DNA of 64,000 nt from Paragyromitra xinjiangensis (lineage: Eukaryota > Ascomycota > Pezizomycetes > Pezizales > Discinaceae), in NCBI GenBank assembly GCA_038503065.1, contig JBCAMK010000003.1, positions 3,038,001 to 3,102,000 on the forward strand, written 5' to 3'. Below the pieces are notes generated by a model. That model had not been told where the DNA came from and did not search any database. It saw only the letters and a program-made list of their open reading frames with translations. The position numbers and the translations under genes were made by a program. Of this stretch, positions 12,007 through 24,000 are shown one piece after another (positions within the stretch are counted from its first letter, which is position 1; each line of letters opens with the position of its first letter).

Positions 12007-13960
12007 CTAGACAGAAAACTCCTTCACACAGCGCTCCAGCTCACAAACAACATTAGTAAAAAATACTTCCTGCAGCTTCCTCTTGCTGAGATCGCTCTCA
12101 TCTATACCAAAATCGCAATACAAGCATCGTTTAACCACATCAGCATACTTTTTCCCCATCTCCCTCCCGATAAAATCAGAGACCATTTTCGCCTTCAAAT
12201 ATTCCGCAAACTCGTTAAGCTTTTTTGGCTCCTCGGTTGTTCGACTTCCATTCTCGAATATATTGCAAAGAAGATCGCCGTATGCTATCTCTATCAAAAC
12301 TATTGCAAGGGAGAAAAGCTGCTCGTTTCGTGCTAGGGTAGTCCCAGGTTTTAGGGTGCTAAGGTTATCGTCATTCGTAGATGAATCCAATAACCTGTCT
12401 GCCCGCAATGGGCCAAAGGAGGTAGCTACATGCGGGGAGCCAATCGACTGAATTTCCTGTTGTTGTTGGTCGCCGAAAAAATAGATATCTTGGCTTCTCC
12501 AGCGCTCTTTAAACCAAGAGTTGGTGTACGAGCCGAAATAAAGCACAGACAATGATAGTGCCAGCCCAAGCTTCAAACGATCTCCGCGTGGCAACAGTCT
12601 TTGCTTTTCGGAAAAGTTAAGAGACGAGAGAATGCATGACAGAGAGATGCGAGAGGCTGGTGAGGTTTCAGGGAAATCTTTAAAGACCAAATGGCTGTAG
12701 CTGTCGTTACTCTTAACATACCCCAAACATTTAGATTGCCCAATCTCGATATCGTTCTTTTTTACGAAAGCGCAAAGGTCCTCAATAACATCCAGAACAT
12801 TCTGAGGCGGCATGGTAATGACTGGGCCTAGAGCCCCCACAGATCCTGAACTTGCCATATCAATCTTCGCCGGTTGCATATCAAACTGAACCTTTCTTCC
12901 GACCTTTCTTTCAGGCTTGTCAGGTAACACAGTTACTGTTTCTGGCATAACAGACTTTCTCCAACCCTTCTCACTATGACTCGAGACGTCTTCTAACAGC
13001 CGCATAGCCTCAGGGCCAGATTTAACAAGAAGGCAAGTGCATCCATTTTGTAAATTGTTCTGACTCGCCTCGCCAGCCTCTGCCATAAGCACAAACCGAA
13101 AATTGAAGCGTCCACGTTCGCTTGAATTTGCACTTGAGTCACGAAAGTGAAGAGGGTTTGTTACTATATCCGAATTTCGGGGCTGGCTGTCAAGTCGGAG
13201 GTTGACGCTATGGCAACGACATTTCGCTGTGCTGGCAAGTGCCTGATATAGTTTGGTTGATACCTCTTGAATCACGACGTATTCGGGACTAGTCCGCTGT
13301 ATGATCTTGGGTTTTACTTTCGCTTCCCCTTGAGATCGCTGGCTCCGCAGCTGAAACAGGTCTCGGTTTTGTTTTCTCAGTGTGTCTACCAAACTCTCGA
13401 GCCTTGCTTTCTTTGATAACGCCCAATCGAATTTTTGCCCGAGATTCTTGAGTCGCCGTGAAGCTGAGGCTAAGGGCATAATTCGATTGGTTGCCTGGAA
13501 TGATCAGTACTGTGGGCAAGCACCCAACCCGAGTGGGGATGATTCCACAACTTACAAGATTAGAACCTGATTCTACTCCCCGTTCTAGTTCTAATACTTC
13601 ATCTGTGATTTTATCAAGAGTCTCTCGAATGACTTTGAAGGGAATGAGCTTATCGTCCAGCGAGCCTCCCCCAAGATGATCACAGAAGGCTGATTGAAAG
13701 TCTGAATCTTTCCATTGCTTGTGATTTTGATCCCTCAACATTTTCTGGAGTGTAGAGCTGTCCAGCACAAATTCTTTAAGAAGCAGTTCACACTCATTGT
13801 TGAAAATACCCTTCTGAATAAGCAACGATTGCTTGAAGATACGGAAATTCCGGGGAAAGTTTCGCGCCTCCGCAATGGCAGTGTTGCATTTTTGGTAACC
13901 CTCGTAAGCTGGAACTATTATACTAGCAACCGCTAGGACGAGGCCCACAACCTCTGCCAT
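12007..13960 (-). CDS. DUF7580 (kinase-like) protein with helical N-terminus
   Basis: Two exons, 13556-13960 and 12007-13494, with a 61-nt intron (GTAAGT, TACTGAT branch, TTCCAG); 630 residues. The N-terminus is a short hydrophobic segment (MAEVVGLVLAVASIIVPAYE) followed by helices, including LLIQKGIFNNECELLLKEF. This layout is common in fungal proteins with HeLo-like or STAND-type N-terminal domains. The C-terminal half matches DUF7580, which resembles a degenerate protein-kinase lobe: RLKLGLALSLSVLYFG, a W-rich WFKERWRSQDIYFF segment, LFSLAIVLIEIAYG, and a closing KKYADVVKRCLYCDFG. I see no canonical HRD or DFG catalytic motifs, so it is probably not an active kinase. The middle (about 190-370) is less conserved. 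It diverges from the C2H2 gene at 14346 across a 385-bp shared promoter. The family is often linked to signalling or incompatibility, but function here is unknown. Confidence 0.8.
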
Positions 13961-14345
13961 GATATCCTGAGTACTAGAGCTGACGGACTTTAGAACGATA
14001 CCAGGAAATGGTATCTGTGTTCCCCACGTTTCGTACTAGTTTAGTGTTAGCAAAAACTCTTTAGCTAACATCGGAAGTGCTCACTGCAGGAACAGCTACT
14101 TCTAAATAGAACTCGTGGTGACGAGGTGAGTGTTGGTGATGTCGCGCAAGAGATACAGCGTACTTTACGATTTCAGGGATATGATAAAGTTGAGGCTCGG
14201 TAAGCGGGGTAAGTTATCATTCAGTAATCTCAACCTTCTTACTATATCCAAGAACCAGAACCCAATCAATCTGGCGAGCCCATCTCATCACTACTTCAAG
14301 ACTCAAGGCAGATAGCCCACATGAAAAGCACCCACAAATTCCGCT
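13961..14345. promoter_or_regulatory. Bidirectional promoter of the DUF7580 and C2H2 genes
   Basis: 385 bp separate the two divergent start codons. No TATA box stands out in either direction. Shared control of the two genes is inferred from geometry alone. Confidence 0.45.
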
Positions 14346-16200
14346 ATGTATCAGTCTAGCGAAGTCGGCTTCATCGGTGATCTTTTCGCTGTTTGTATCA
14401 GAGCTCTGGTTGTTGTAGCCACCAATTGCGATTCTCCTGAAACAAAACCCCGCATACAAGAGGAAAGAGGGCGGTTGGCATTGTGGGGAGATGGCTTTGA
14501 AGTATATGAAGGGGAGTTGGATCAAATGCTGGAGGGTTCCGGTCACCTGAAGGAATCAACTGTGGTTCTCCTTGCCAGCATCGCTGGCACCCTCGTAAAA
14601 CGTATCCTCTACCCTAACATCTCGCACGATATCAAATCCTATCCCACTATCAAAAAAATTTCTTTATTATCGCTATATTTCCTGACTTAAACCCGCGGTC
14701 CCTAGATCTGGACTCCGATTCTGAAATTACTAAGAGTTTGCACGGTCTTATCGAAAAAGCCGAAAAACTAGTGCCAGAGACCATAAACTATGTCGATGAA
14801 GATGATGAAGATGATGTTGACCTATCCTTCACGGTTGAAGAGCTCAAGGAATTCAATGATTGTCTTTACGACTTAGTCCCCTTTCTCGAAACGACACAGA
14901 TTGATACCCTGGACGAAAGCACTGGTGTACAATCACAAATGCTTTCGACATCTCAGATTTCTGAGCTTTCATCTTCAGCCACCCTCCCCAATTTGCGTAT
15001 AGAAGCCCAGTCGTACCAAAGAAATATCCTCGATAAGTTTCCCAATGCCAACCTGGAGCTTGTTGGGACCATGGCAGAGCTTAACTGGCTTCGGCATGAA
15101 AGGATCCGCGATTTATCCAACAAAGACGCAGATACGGAAGCTTTAGATAGTAGTACGAACGCATTTGAACATACACCTACAAAATCGGAGGTAGACACGA
15201 GCACAATCCCAACATCATTTCAGCCCTCCTCGACCTTCAGCAAGGCTCAATCTTGTTCGTCGATTGGAACGTCTCTTTACGAGCCTAGTCAATCAAATAT
15301 AGCCAGTACTGGCCATGTACGATTCCCAAATCCACCATTAAGATTTCGTTCAGGAAAGTCGTTTGTTTGCACGATCTGTTTCCAGCCCTTAAAGAACATT
15401 CACAGCAAGGGCCAGTGGAGGTATGTTAACAGTGTGGTAATATCAAGAACATCGATTTCAACATCTAACCAATGCCATATAGAGCCCATGTCATCAAAGA
15501 CCTCCAACCTTACAATTGCACTTTTGTGTCATGCCCAGCAAAGAATGAAACTTTTGGCACTAGAAGGTCGTGGATCAACCACGAATTTGAAAATCACAGA
15601 TTCATCATCGAATGGATATGCATCAAGGACTGCGGGAAAGTTTTCGACAAAAAGGAACTTTTTGCAGCCCACATTCAAGACGACCATTTGTCCGGAAAGA
15701 CTGGAACATTGGCCGCCACGGAATTGGAAACGACCATCTCCCGCTGTGAACAAAGACGTGTACCACCAAAGTCAAGCATAATAACATGTCCCCTCTGCCA
15801 AGAGGAAGTAGAGGAGACTAGGATAGCACTACATACTCACCTAGGCATACATATGGAAGAAATTGCTCTGGCAGCACTCCCACAGAATCTCTGGGAAACA
15901 GATGTTGAAAACTACGAAGACGAGGAAGAGGATGAGAGTGCCCAATCGCAAGGCGATAGCGATTCGGCAGAAGAGCCATATAATCAAATCTGGGAAGACG
16001 GAAAATTGAGTCAGTCATTTCGCATACCACCCCAACACATGACCTCTTTCTCATACCATTTATCCTCTGATGAATCTACCGATTGCGAACTAAAAGATAT
16101 ACAGATTTGGGCGCCCTCAGAACCGAAACCGGAGCCAAAAAAACGCTTAACCAATCCCTACCCACTCCCCCACCAAACTACAAAAATTGGACTTGCGTGA
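14346..16200 (+). CDS. AcuF-type C2H2 zinc-finger protein
   Basis: Three exons, 14346-14601, 14706-15420 and 15483-16200; 562 residues. The first intron (GTATCC to CCTAG) is the least certain call; it restores the frame and joins LVK to HLDSDSEITKSLHGLIEKA. The second (GTATGT to ATATAG) joins KGQWR to AHVIKDLQPYNC. The N-terminal half is helical and acidic (DEDDEDDVDLSF), then Ser/Thr-rich. The zinc region spans about 303-460 with pairs FVCTIC, YNCTFVSC, WICIKDC and ITCPLC and spaced HEFENH, HIQDDH and HTHLGIH. It ends in the family signature HMEEIALAALP (from His447), followed by an acidic tail. This is the zinc-finger block annotated in fungi as oxidoreductase acuF-like C2H2; no oxidoreductase domain is present here, so that name should not be read as function. 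DNA or protein binding is likely. Confidence 0.8.
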
Positions 16201-17182
16201 GTGCCAAAAAAATGAAGAGCCCACAGGCTTTGGAAATAGTGCTGATTCCGAGAAATCCTTAGTGCCGCTGTGGAGAAATTAATCGGTCCTGGAATTTATA
16301 CAACTTATGCACTCAACCGCGCTGTACACACACCCGTTGCTTACCGGGGTGCAAAAATGTTCCCCCATCCTCAATATCCACTCTAGAAGAAAAGAGGAAT
16401 CCACCGGGAGAGAACCAGACAATAAAAATAGAAGAATGAGATACTCTTGCTTCCAATACCCCGGAAAGCATCTCTCACCCTCGCAAAGAAACAGGCCCAG
16501 GCAACAAAGGTTTTGAGAAGCCCTACCGCAAAATGATGAATTGATCGAGCTTTCTGAAAAGATCCGCAGTAGTGTGGTGCAGGCAGTCCGTCCGCAAATT
16601 ATCTCATGAACTGTAGCAACGCAATTGTTGGCCGAATTTAGTCAACGTCTTGCTGCAGTCCATGAGATAGGGAAAGAAGTTCTTGATGCTGATGATTCGG
16701 AATTTGGCTATCAGCAATCTCCTATCAGTCTATTCCAACCAAGGTTAATCTATAGAGGCAGGAGAGAAGTGATGAAATAAAATTTTTCCAGGCTTCGAGT
16801 ACCCTGTTAAGACATGCAGAACAAATCTAACATAGTAAAATATAAAAGTCATCGAAAAAGTGATAATTAAACCTACAGAAAACAAAAATGCACACGCCCA
16901 GAATAGAGCACAGTACCGTAGGCTATCGAAAATTGCCAGAAATTAATATCGCAATCCCTACCACCTTCCGGATTCTACCCTAACACAAAGAAGCCCCATA
17001 GAAAAAGCATTGCATATTGATGTAAACTACAGATCCTCTAGCTCTACATTTTCTCTTAATATAGCTCCATTTGTGGTTATAGTAGAAGGGGTTTGCAACT
17101 TTCCAATTATTTTCGACAGCTTATAATATCTATTAAATTCCAGAACACTTATTTAGATACCATCGATCGATAGATGATATCT
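16201..17182. other. Intergenic stretch after the C2H2 gene
   Basis: About 1 kb with 3' UTR of the C2H2 gene and AT-rich sequence. No gene, tRNA or repeat structure recognised before the LINE target-site duplication at 17183. Confidence 0.5.
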
Positions 17183-17752
17183 CCACTGAGCCTTGTCGAG
17201 AAGATCCGGTCATCCTGAGCAGGCTCAGAACAGGTCATATTTGGATCAAAAAGTATGAAAAGAAAATTGGAAGGAGACAGAAGCCGAGTGCGAATGCGGA
17301 AAGGGCGAACAGAGTGTAGAGCACATTTTGTGCGAGTGTGCATTTACGATTGATGGACGGGAGACAGCGAGGACGGAAATGGGAAAAGAAGAAGTTACGA
17401 TGCAAGAATTGTTATATATATTCGAAGAAGGGGCCAAGGTTAGCAGTGGAAATTTGGAAAGAATTCAAAAGGGCAAGGAGTGAGGTGAAGAGGGAAAGTG
17501 AAGAGGAAGAGAGAAAACTGATATGGGGATACAGGGATTTGGAAAAATGAAAGGAAATTAACGTGATGTAAGAAGGGAAAGAGAAATTTTTATTATGCGA
17601 AATTGGGTTAAATTGTTTTTGTTAGGGTATTTGTTTTATGTTCTGTGTCACCTCTTTATTTTTTTATGTTGTTTCGTTTTTGTGTTGTTATTATCGTCAT
17701 AACCTTAGGGTTAGATACGTAAATGAATTATTATTATTCCACTGGGCCTTGT
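17183..17752 (+). mobile_element. 5'-truncated non-LTR retrotransposon (Tad1/I-type LINE) remnant with target-site duplication
   Basis: The insert (17197-17738) is bounded by 14-bp copies at 17183-17196 and 17739-17752, CCACTGAGCCTTGT and CCACTGGGCCTTGT, identical but for one base. On the plus strand it encodes the end of a LINE ORF2: ILSRLRTGHIWIKKYEKK is the usual LxxLRTGH block. After a one-base frameshift comes CECGKGEQSVEHILCEC, the C-terminal zinc knuckle after RNase H. The 3' end has an (ATT)n tail, as in I/Tad1 elements. The copy holds only the last part of ORF2, is frameshifted and cannot be active. Confidence 0.75.
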
Positions 17753-17941
17753 AGTGTTGGAGATGCTTCCTAATACGGAGCTTGGCCTTCGGGATCGGAA
17801 ATGATTGAGAGACAGGTACCCGAGCACACGGGCACTCGGGCACCGAGAGAGATATTTAGATAGGGGCTGTATGCCCACCTAGCAAGCAATCAATCAAGTC
17901 TTCTATTCCTCCCTACGTGCTCCCAATATTACAACATGTAG
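17750..17941. mobile_element. Solo LTR (182 bp) with 5-bp target-site duplication
   Basis: 17755-17936 begins TGTTGGAG and ends ATTACAACA, with the TG...CA termini of an LTR. TGTAG flanks it directly on both sides (17750-17754 and 17937-17941), as expected for an LTR retrotransposon integration. No internal region, primer-binding site or second LTR is present, so it arose by LTR-LTR recombination. It lies at the right target duplication of the LINE remnant, so it was probably inserted later. Superfamily (Copia or Gypsy) cannot be settled from the LTR alone. Confidence 0.7.
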
Positions 17942-18565
17942 TATGCTATACTGTGTCGAGTGATATTTGGTGGAACAGGGACAACGAGTTACTTTCAATA
18001 CCCAGATATTCTAGCTAGGAAGGTGCAACGTCCGGAATATATAACCCTACCGCAATGGAGGTTTTCCAGGAAGCGTATGGTCTTCAGGAATGAGTATTGA
18101 AGAAAGAGGTTGTTGGGCCAAACATCCGCATTTCTCTATGGAACAAAGGCCCCTCGCAAAACAGCACAAATACCACTAGAATCCGGAATCTAGAGGGTTT
18201 GTAAGATACCTTAGTCTCGCAATCGACGTTCGTTTGCTCTAAACAGGGGATTTTGGCCGAGCTCTCTCACAAGATACCTCATCTATCACTTCCATCAAAT
18301 CAGTAACAAACCCCCCAAGTCGTTCTCTCCCACGCTAGGTCACTCATTTGGATACCGAATGTCAGTGCTTACACAACGCCATCACCAAACTCAGTCAGTA
18401 CACAAATTTACAAGGTGATCATCGTGATATACCGCAAAACAGAGCTACAACCAAGTTCACACAACCAAAACACACAAGGACATCAATTCCGCGAGATTTA
18501 TATTTCGCCCAAAAGCCAATCTTTATATTCTCATTTCCTACATAACCAAACCATCACATAAACCC
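17942..18565. other. Intergenic spacer downstream of the CE4 gene
   Basis: About 620 bp between the solo LTR and the stop codon of the deacetylase gene, which is transcribed towards it. Presumably includes that gene's 3' UTR. Nothing else recognised. Confidence 0.5.
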
Positions 18566-21075
18566 CTACAACGCCGGAGCATTCGGATCCTGCAAGCATT
18601 GATCCACCCGCATCAACTGCTTCCCACTCGCCTTCGCCAGCTGAATAAACTGCTGCAGATACCCCACAGTAGTCGGGTACAAATAATGCATCACCACAAG
18701 ATTCCCACCCTTAGCCAAATCCCGCTTAAACGCATCAAGCTGCTTCTCAGGAGTAGGACCAGTCGCCCAAAGCCAATCCTCACAATCTACCACAGCATTA
18801 GCCAACGAACCCTAAACCAACCAAAGGGAAATAGAAAAAACTAACCAATAGACCAGTTGATAAGCTGACCACCAGGGATAAGCGCAGCAATCCGCTGTCT
18901 CATCTTCGCACCCTCGTTACCGAACGGTGGACGGAAATACTTAGTCGTGATACCTAACGTCTCGCTCACCGAGTTGATATCTTGGGTAATCTCCCAATCG
19001 ATAGCCTCGTTGGTGCCCAACCCCTCGATCTTAGGATGAGTGTACGAATGATACGCGACCTGGTGTCCTTGCGACAACATCTCCTTGTAGACGTTGGTAA
19101 GATTCGTGCTAGCGTCTCGAAGCGCTGCACCAACGGTGAAGAACGTAACCTTGATACCCTCCTCTTTAACAATCGCCATAACCTGCTGGGCCAAAGCTGG
19201 GTCGCCATCATCGATAGCGAACGCAAGGGAGTTGGGACGAGTACACGAGAAGATGAGCGGTGCGGTGGGAAGCTTCGAAAGGACGATGTGGCCACTAGGA
19301 ACAGCCTTAACGATCTCGATCTTGCTGATAACGGTGTTGGTAGTCGAGGTGAACCCCTTCACGGCGATACCGACAACACGGGTTTTGATGATATCGAAGT
19401 GGGCCAGGGGCACATAGATATCTGTAGCGCTCGCATAACGGCCTGCATCAACCTCGTCCCAGGTTTCAGGGTACGGAGCAATGTTCTCGTTGCAAGCGGA
19501 GTTGTGCTGCTGAAGAGCGATGGAGAATGCGCTGGAACCAGAGTATACGATGTGGAGGTACCCGTTATTGTATGCGGTCATGTCCCGACAGCTGTCGGTT
19601 AGCTGAGAGTAGTATGCGAGATCGCTGTCGGTGTATTTGATAGTCAGCTTCCCGCCAGAGATGGTATAACCCGTGTCGTCATCACCACCGTGCCAGAATC
19701 CAAGTGCGTTAGAGTCGGGATTGGCGAACTGGTCGACTACGAATGCGGTTGCGGTAGTAGAGGTGACGGGGATAGTAGCACTTGGGATGACATCGGTGGG
19801 TGTTGGGGAAACAACATATTCAGAGACCGTGCTGCCGCAGTAGAATGCCATAGGGCCGAGAGAGAAGACTTTGTTGTTGGTGTTATAGAACATAATCGAC
19901 ATCAACTTCCCAGTATCCAAACCGTTGAATGTTGAGAATGGGAAACTGTAGAACTTCTCGGTACCATCGAAGGTCCATCCTAGCTGAGAGGTGGTCTTGT
20001 CTACAGACTGGAAGTTGTCGGCATTACAGCTCGCGCTGTATTGGAGCTGGACTGTGAATGTGGTGCCTGCAGGGGCTTTGATACGCAAGCCGATACCTCC
20101 GTACTTGTTGGTAGCGCTGATACAGTCGAAGTTAGAGTAGAAGTATGAATCCGCCTTCGGTGTGAAGGTAACACGATTGTTGGCCACGACAATAGAAGTC
20201 ATCGTGCCATCATCAGACGATGCGTGGAGGAGAGCATTGTAGTAGAGGAAGGTAAGACGGGATTGCGATGCCCAATCGTCGATAAGAAGAGGTGTGCAAG
20301 TACCAGTTGAAGGAGCACTGCTAGTTGTGCTAGATGTAACACTGCTAGAAGAGATCTTGGTGCTAGAAGTGGTAGTGCTCGAGGTTGAAGAGGTCTTGGA
20401 GGAAGACGAAGAAGTCTTAGAGGTAGACGAAGTAACAGAGGTAGACGAAGTAACAGTGCCCGAAGATCCACAATTAAGGTCCATCTCTCCAAGTTCATAC
20501 GCGCTCCCAGTCTTGCTGAATCCAGAAAACACAAATGCCTTAATAACATTCAAGTTCGCCCCAGTGAAGCTAGACAACGGGACGGTGATCGTTTGAGTAG
20601 CTCCCGTCAAACCAGAAACAGTATAATAGTAACTAGTATAGGTAGTTGAAGCGCAAGTACTCGCAGTCTGGATCTCCAGCGTGAAAGAAGCTCCAGAGCT
20701 AGGAGATTTAAACGGGAACGTGATAGCATTGTACCCCTGTGTTGTCGCGGCAATACACGAATCGAAAGAAGTGTAAAAGTACGACGAAGCCTTCGGCGTA
20801 AAAGTGAGCTTCTTCGCAGCCACATTGGCAGTAATCGAGGTCATGGTACCATCATCTAACAGCTTTATTAGTCTAGTATCTTGAGTGATGGAGCATGAAG
20901 CAACATCACCACTACCAATTGAAGGTCACTTACCACTTGTCCAATACCCTTGACCATTGGTATGGGCAGAGTAATTAGAGTAGTCGTCAATTAGAAGCTT
21001 TGAGCTACAGGCCGCAGATGCGGTGCCCCAAAGGGCGGCGCAGACGGCCAGCACATGGCTGACGGATCCACGCAT
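18566..21075 (-). CDS. Secreted multi-module polysaccharide (chitin) deacetylase, CE4 family
   Basis: Removes acetyl groups from chitin or related wall polysaccharide. Three exons: 20934-21075, 18846-20855, 18566-18786; 790 residues. Signal peptide about 1-20 (ALWGTASA). Two related non-catalytic modules follow, each starting LLIDD and containing DDGTMTSI, VTFTPKA and SYFY. Between them is a Ser/Thr-rich linker (about 177-232), a likely O-glycosylated spacer. A third, different module (about 400-560) starts FVVDQFANPDSNALGFW. The CE4 domain keeps Asp596-Asp597 (FAIDDGDP), metal-binding His650 and His654 (HSYTHP), RPPFG from Arg689 and INWSIDCEDW. The last motif appears only if the second intron ends at GGTAG, which sets the acceptor at 18787. 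The product is expected in the wall or medium. No GPI signal is seen: the C-terminus (QCLQDPNAPAL) is hydrophilic. Confidence 0.88.
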
Positions 21076-24000
21076 GGCGGAATTAATAAATTATTGATGA
21101 GTAGAGTATATTGGAAAAAGCCACACAGAAAAACGAGAGTAGGGTATGCAGTTAAGCAATTGAATCCACAACGACAGACAAAGCGAGTGACTATGATCGT
21201 CCGAGCACGATCGTATTAGAGTTTCAGCAATCCCCGAAAGAGCGAGAGACGTGTGCTGGAGCTGTGAAGAGAAGAGGGAGGGGGGAGGGCGAGATCGAAG
21301 GGATATAAAAGCACCGAAGGAAGGCCACCATAATAGGTGTGTGTAACGAGTGAGGTAATAACTGTGGGGGGGGAGACTAAATCATGCGTTATGGAGGGGA
21401 ACAAAAAGAAAGCTGCTAATTTCTATGTATAGTATACGTTATAACTGCAGTCAACTACCTCGGGCATCATTCCTGTAGCCAGACCTGTTCCTGTGGACTG
21501 AGACTGTGGGCGTTGGCTCGTATAGTCCTGGTCACCAAAGAAAAATCTCTACAGGCCCCCCTGTCCCCGCAATTGACCCGCGTGCCTGCCGAAGAGTATC
21601 TGGTGCATGGACACAACGATTGGAAAGCAGGTATAATTTTTACCTTATTCGGATACTAGATAGGGGCAACCGCTCGGGGGTAATAGCTTCTAGAAAGTTA
21701 ATACTTTCTCCTTTCTACCCATCCCCCTCATGAACCCAAATTCCACAGTAGTTGAATGACAACCACAGACCGGAGCAAAAACTACCGACGGGGAGAATAA
21801 CGGACACTCTAGTCATGCCAGTAAAACCCATGTCAAGAAAATTATAAGCTTAACAAGGGCATGGTGATACGAGCAAGGGCTGTCGATTATCCGGTTGCCG
21901 AGGGCCCATGCGATTCTATTGGGTCAAAGCAAGACAGTGATACATAGTGTTCGCCTGTGCTCGTATAGACTCATGAATGGCGTAGTGGGAAAGCATTGAC
22001 ATTCTGTTTAAACATCTACCAGCAGAGCAGGAATACCCCAAACTGTTCCTAGTTACCATGCATAGCCGATCTGCGTAGAGTACCCGAGCAAACTCAACAC
22101 GAGCCTGTCCAGTGAACACGGCTGAATGACGATCAACATTTAATTCACCTTTCGTTTGCCATATTAGGATTACTGTTACACTATGACGATCGAACCGAAA
22201 TGCAATCACAAGAAATTAAATCCTCCCTGACCCTGCTCTGTTGTACAAACCTTTAGTGCGACTAAATTTAGGACTGTCGTTCGACTTCAAGAAGCTTGGC
22301 GATAGAATTTCTCCTCAATGGGTAGCTGCCAAGATCACTACGGGATGGGACGTGAACAGGATGGTGGGTTATTCGCTCTATGGAATCAAAATACCAAGTC
22401 AATTAGAAACAACGCCGAGAAAGCCTTCAAGACTTCACCGTCATGCTCAAGGCAAAGGTGTATCAAGACATGTGCGCCCTCCCGAGATCCTACGCCCAAA
22501 AGCCATTAAATGGATATACTCTTGGCAGATACCCAGGAGAGAAAAAGCACGGAAGTCCGCCACAACGTTGAGGACTTTCCTTTTTTGCATTCAGGAACTT
22601 AAAGTGTTTATGCATATCTCATATGACACCACGCGAACCTCAACACAATAAGCCCATTACCAAACAACACAAGAGAAAGAAAAAACCCCTAGAAACTTTA
22701 CCGATCATCCTATTCGGCCTTCGCCGAAAAACGTAAAGGGTTCTTCACCCCCTTATCACTACAAAAGAAAAGAAAACTAAGCGACAATTCTGTTAGCCAT
22801 ATCCCGAGCCAGGTGTGTTGTCTGGCTATTCTTAGCCATATAGCTCGTACCGGAAGTTTAGGTCGCCGAAGAAGACCTTTTGTCTGAAGTTCTGAGCGTA
22901 TGAGCGGCTGAAGCTACAGTAGTGCTTGTAGGATTCTTAGGGTACCGGAACAATCTGTTCCCGAAGCGCTAGCTATCTAATTGGTTTGATACTCTACCAG
23001 GTTGATGCGGGTGAGAGAGACCCGAACTTTCTAAAGGCACGGTGATATCATGGCCTCGTTCCTAGTAGATAGATATCGCATCCAGAAAAGCGAACATCGT
23101 AGCTAAGTGGAGAATTACCTAGATAACCGTATGGGTTGTCACAGAACAGCCAAGAGGCAATCAAGCACCGTAAAACGTGATTTAGAAAGCAGAGAAACAT
23201 CCCGCCCGGTTACCAGGACAAGAAAGCGACTCCCTCAACGCCAAGTCTGCGAGTGATGTTCATATGTTTAATTCCCACTTAGGAAATCCCACGTTGCACG
23301 GGGTATAGAGCCGCGGGGTTAACGATAATGCCTACGGCACGGGATGGAGTCATCACAGCATTGGCCCTACAGCTATAAGTCAGGCGATTATTATAGAGTA
23401 ACACGAAGTTTGTACCGCCATTGACCAAACCCCTTTTTCAAAGTGTTTAATAGACGCCCCAACTGCATCTGCACAGTTGCTGCTATACATATCGTTTAAA
23501 CCCCTGAACACACTCAGGAACGAACGAGCCGCAGAACGTCACACCACGAGGAGAAATTTCCAAGGAAGCGAATGTTCCTGATCGACGCACGTTAGATTAG
23601 TATCGCAAAGAGAACTGCATGTTTTGACGGCTGAAATATGCAGGAGTGATGTTGTACGATACGGTTAACGATATGAGGTGGAGACTACCGTATGGGTACT
23701 ATGGCTTTTGTTTCCTTAACGCGCAGATGTGAACTCAAAGTTTGGAGCAAACAAGCTGAACTCAAGCTCATTACTGATCATTGTTACAGAGTATGAGTGC
23801 ATAAGATTCAGCCAAAATCTGTATACTCTCGAGGAACGACACATATATCCGAGCTCCTTTTTAGTGATTAGTGAAGTTACCCCAAGGGTACAATGCGAGT
23901 GCGCAGATAAGTACTGAAATGAGCTTAAGATGCATCGCGAGTTCGGTTGTGAGTGTAGGGGAAATAAGGCTTTATATTGTCAGCGGCTGAATTGCATATT

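Noticed and set aside
18787..18805. Acceptor of the last CE4 intron at TTTAG before GGTTCG
   Set aside because: It breaks the frame. The acceptor at GGTAG gives INWSIDCEDW, the conserved CE4 motif, in phase.
20199..20825. Open frames on both strands inside the CE4 gene (Leu/Arg-rich or Glu/Val-rich)
   Set aside because: They mirror the Ser/Thr repeat linker and modules of the deacetylase in other frames and have biased, repetitive composition.
22241..22651. 136-residue plus-strand open frame
   Set aside because: Non-ATG start, no domain, no splice partners, and surrounding sequence without gene-like features.
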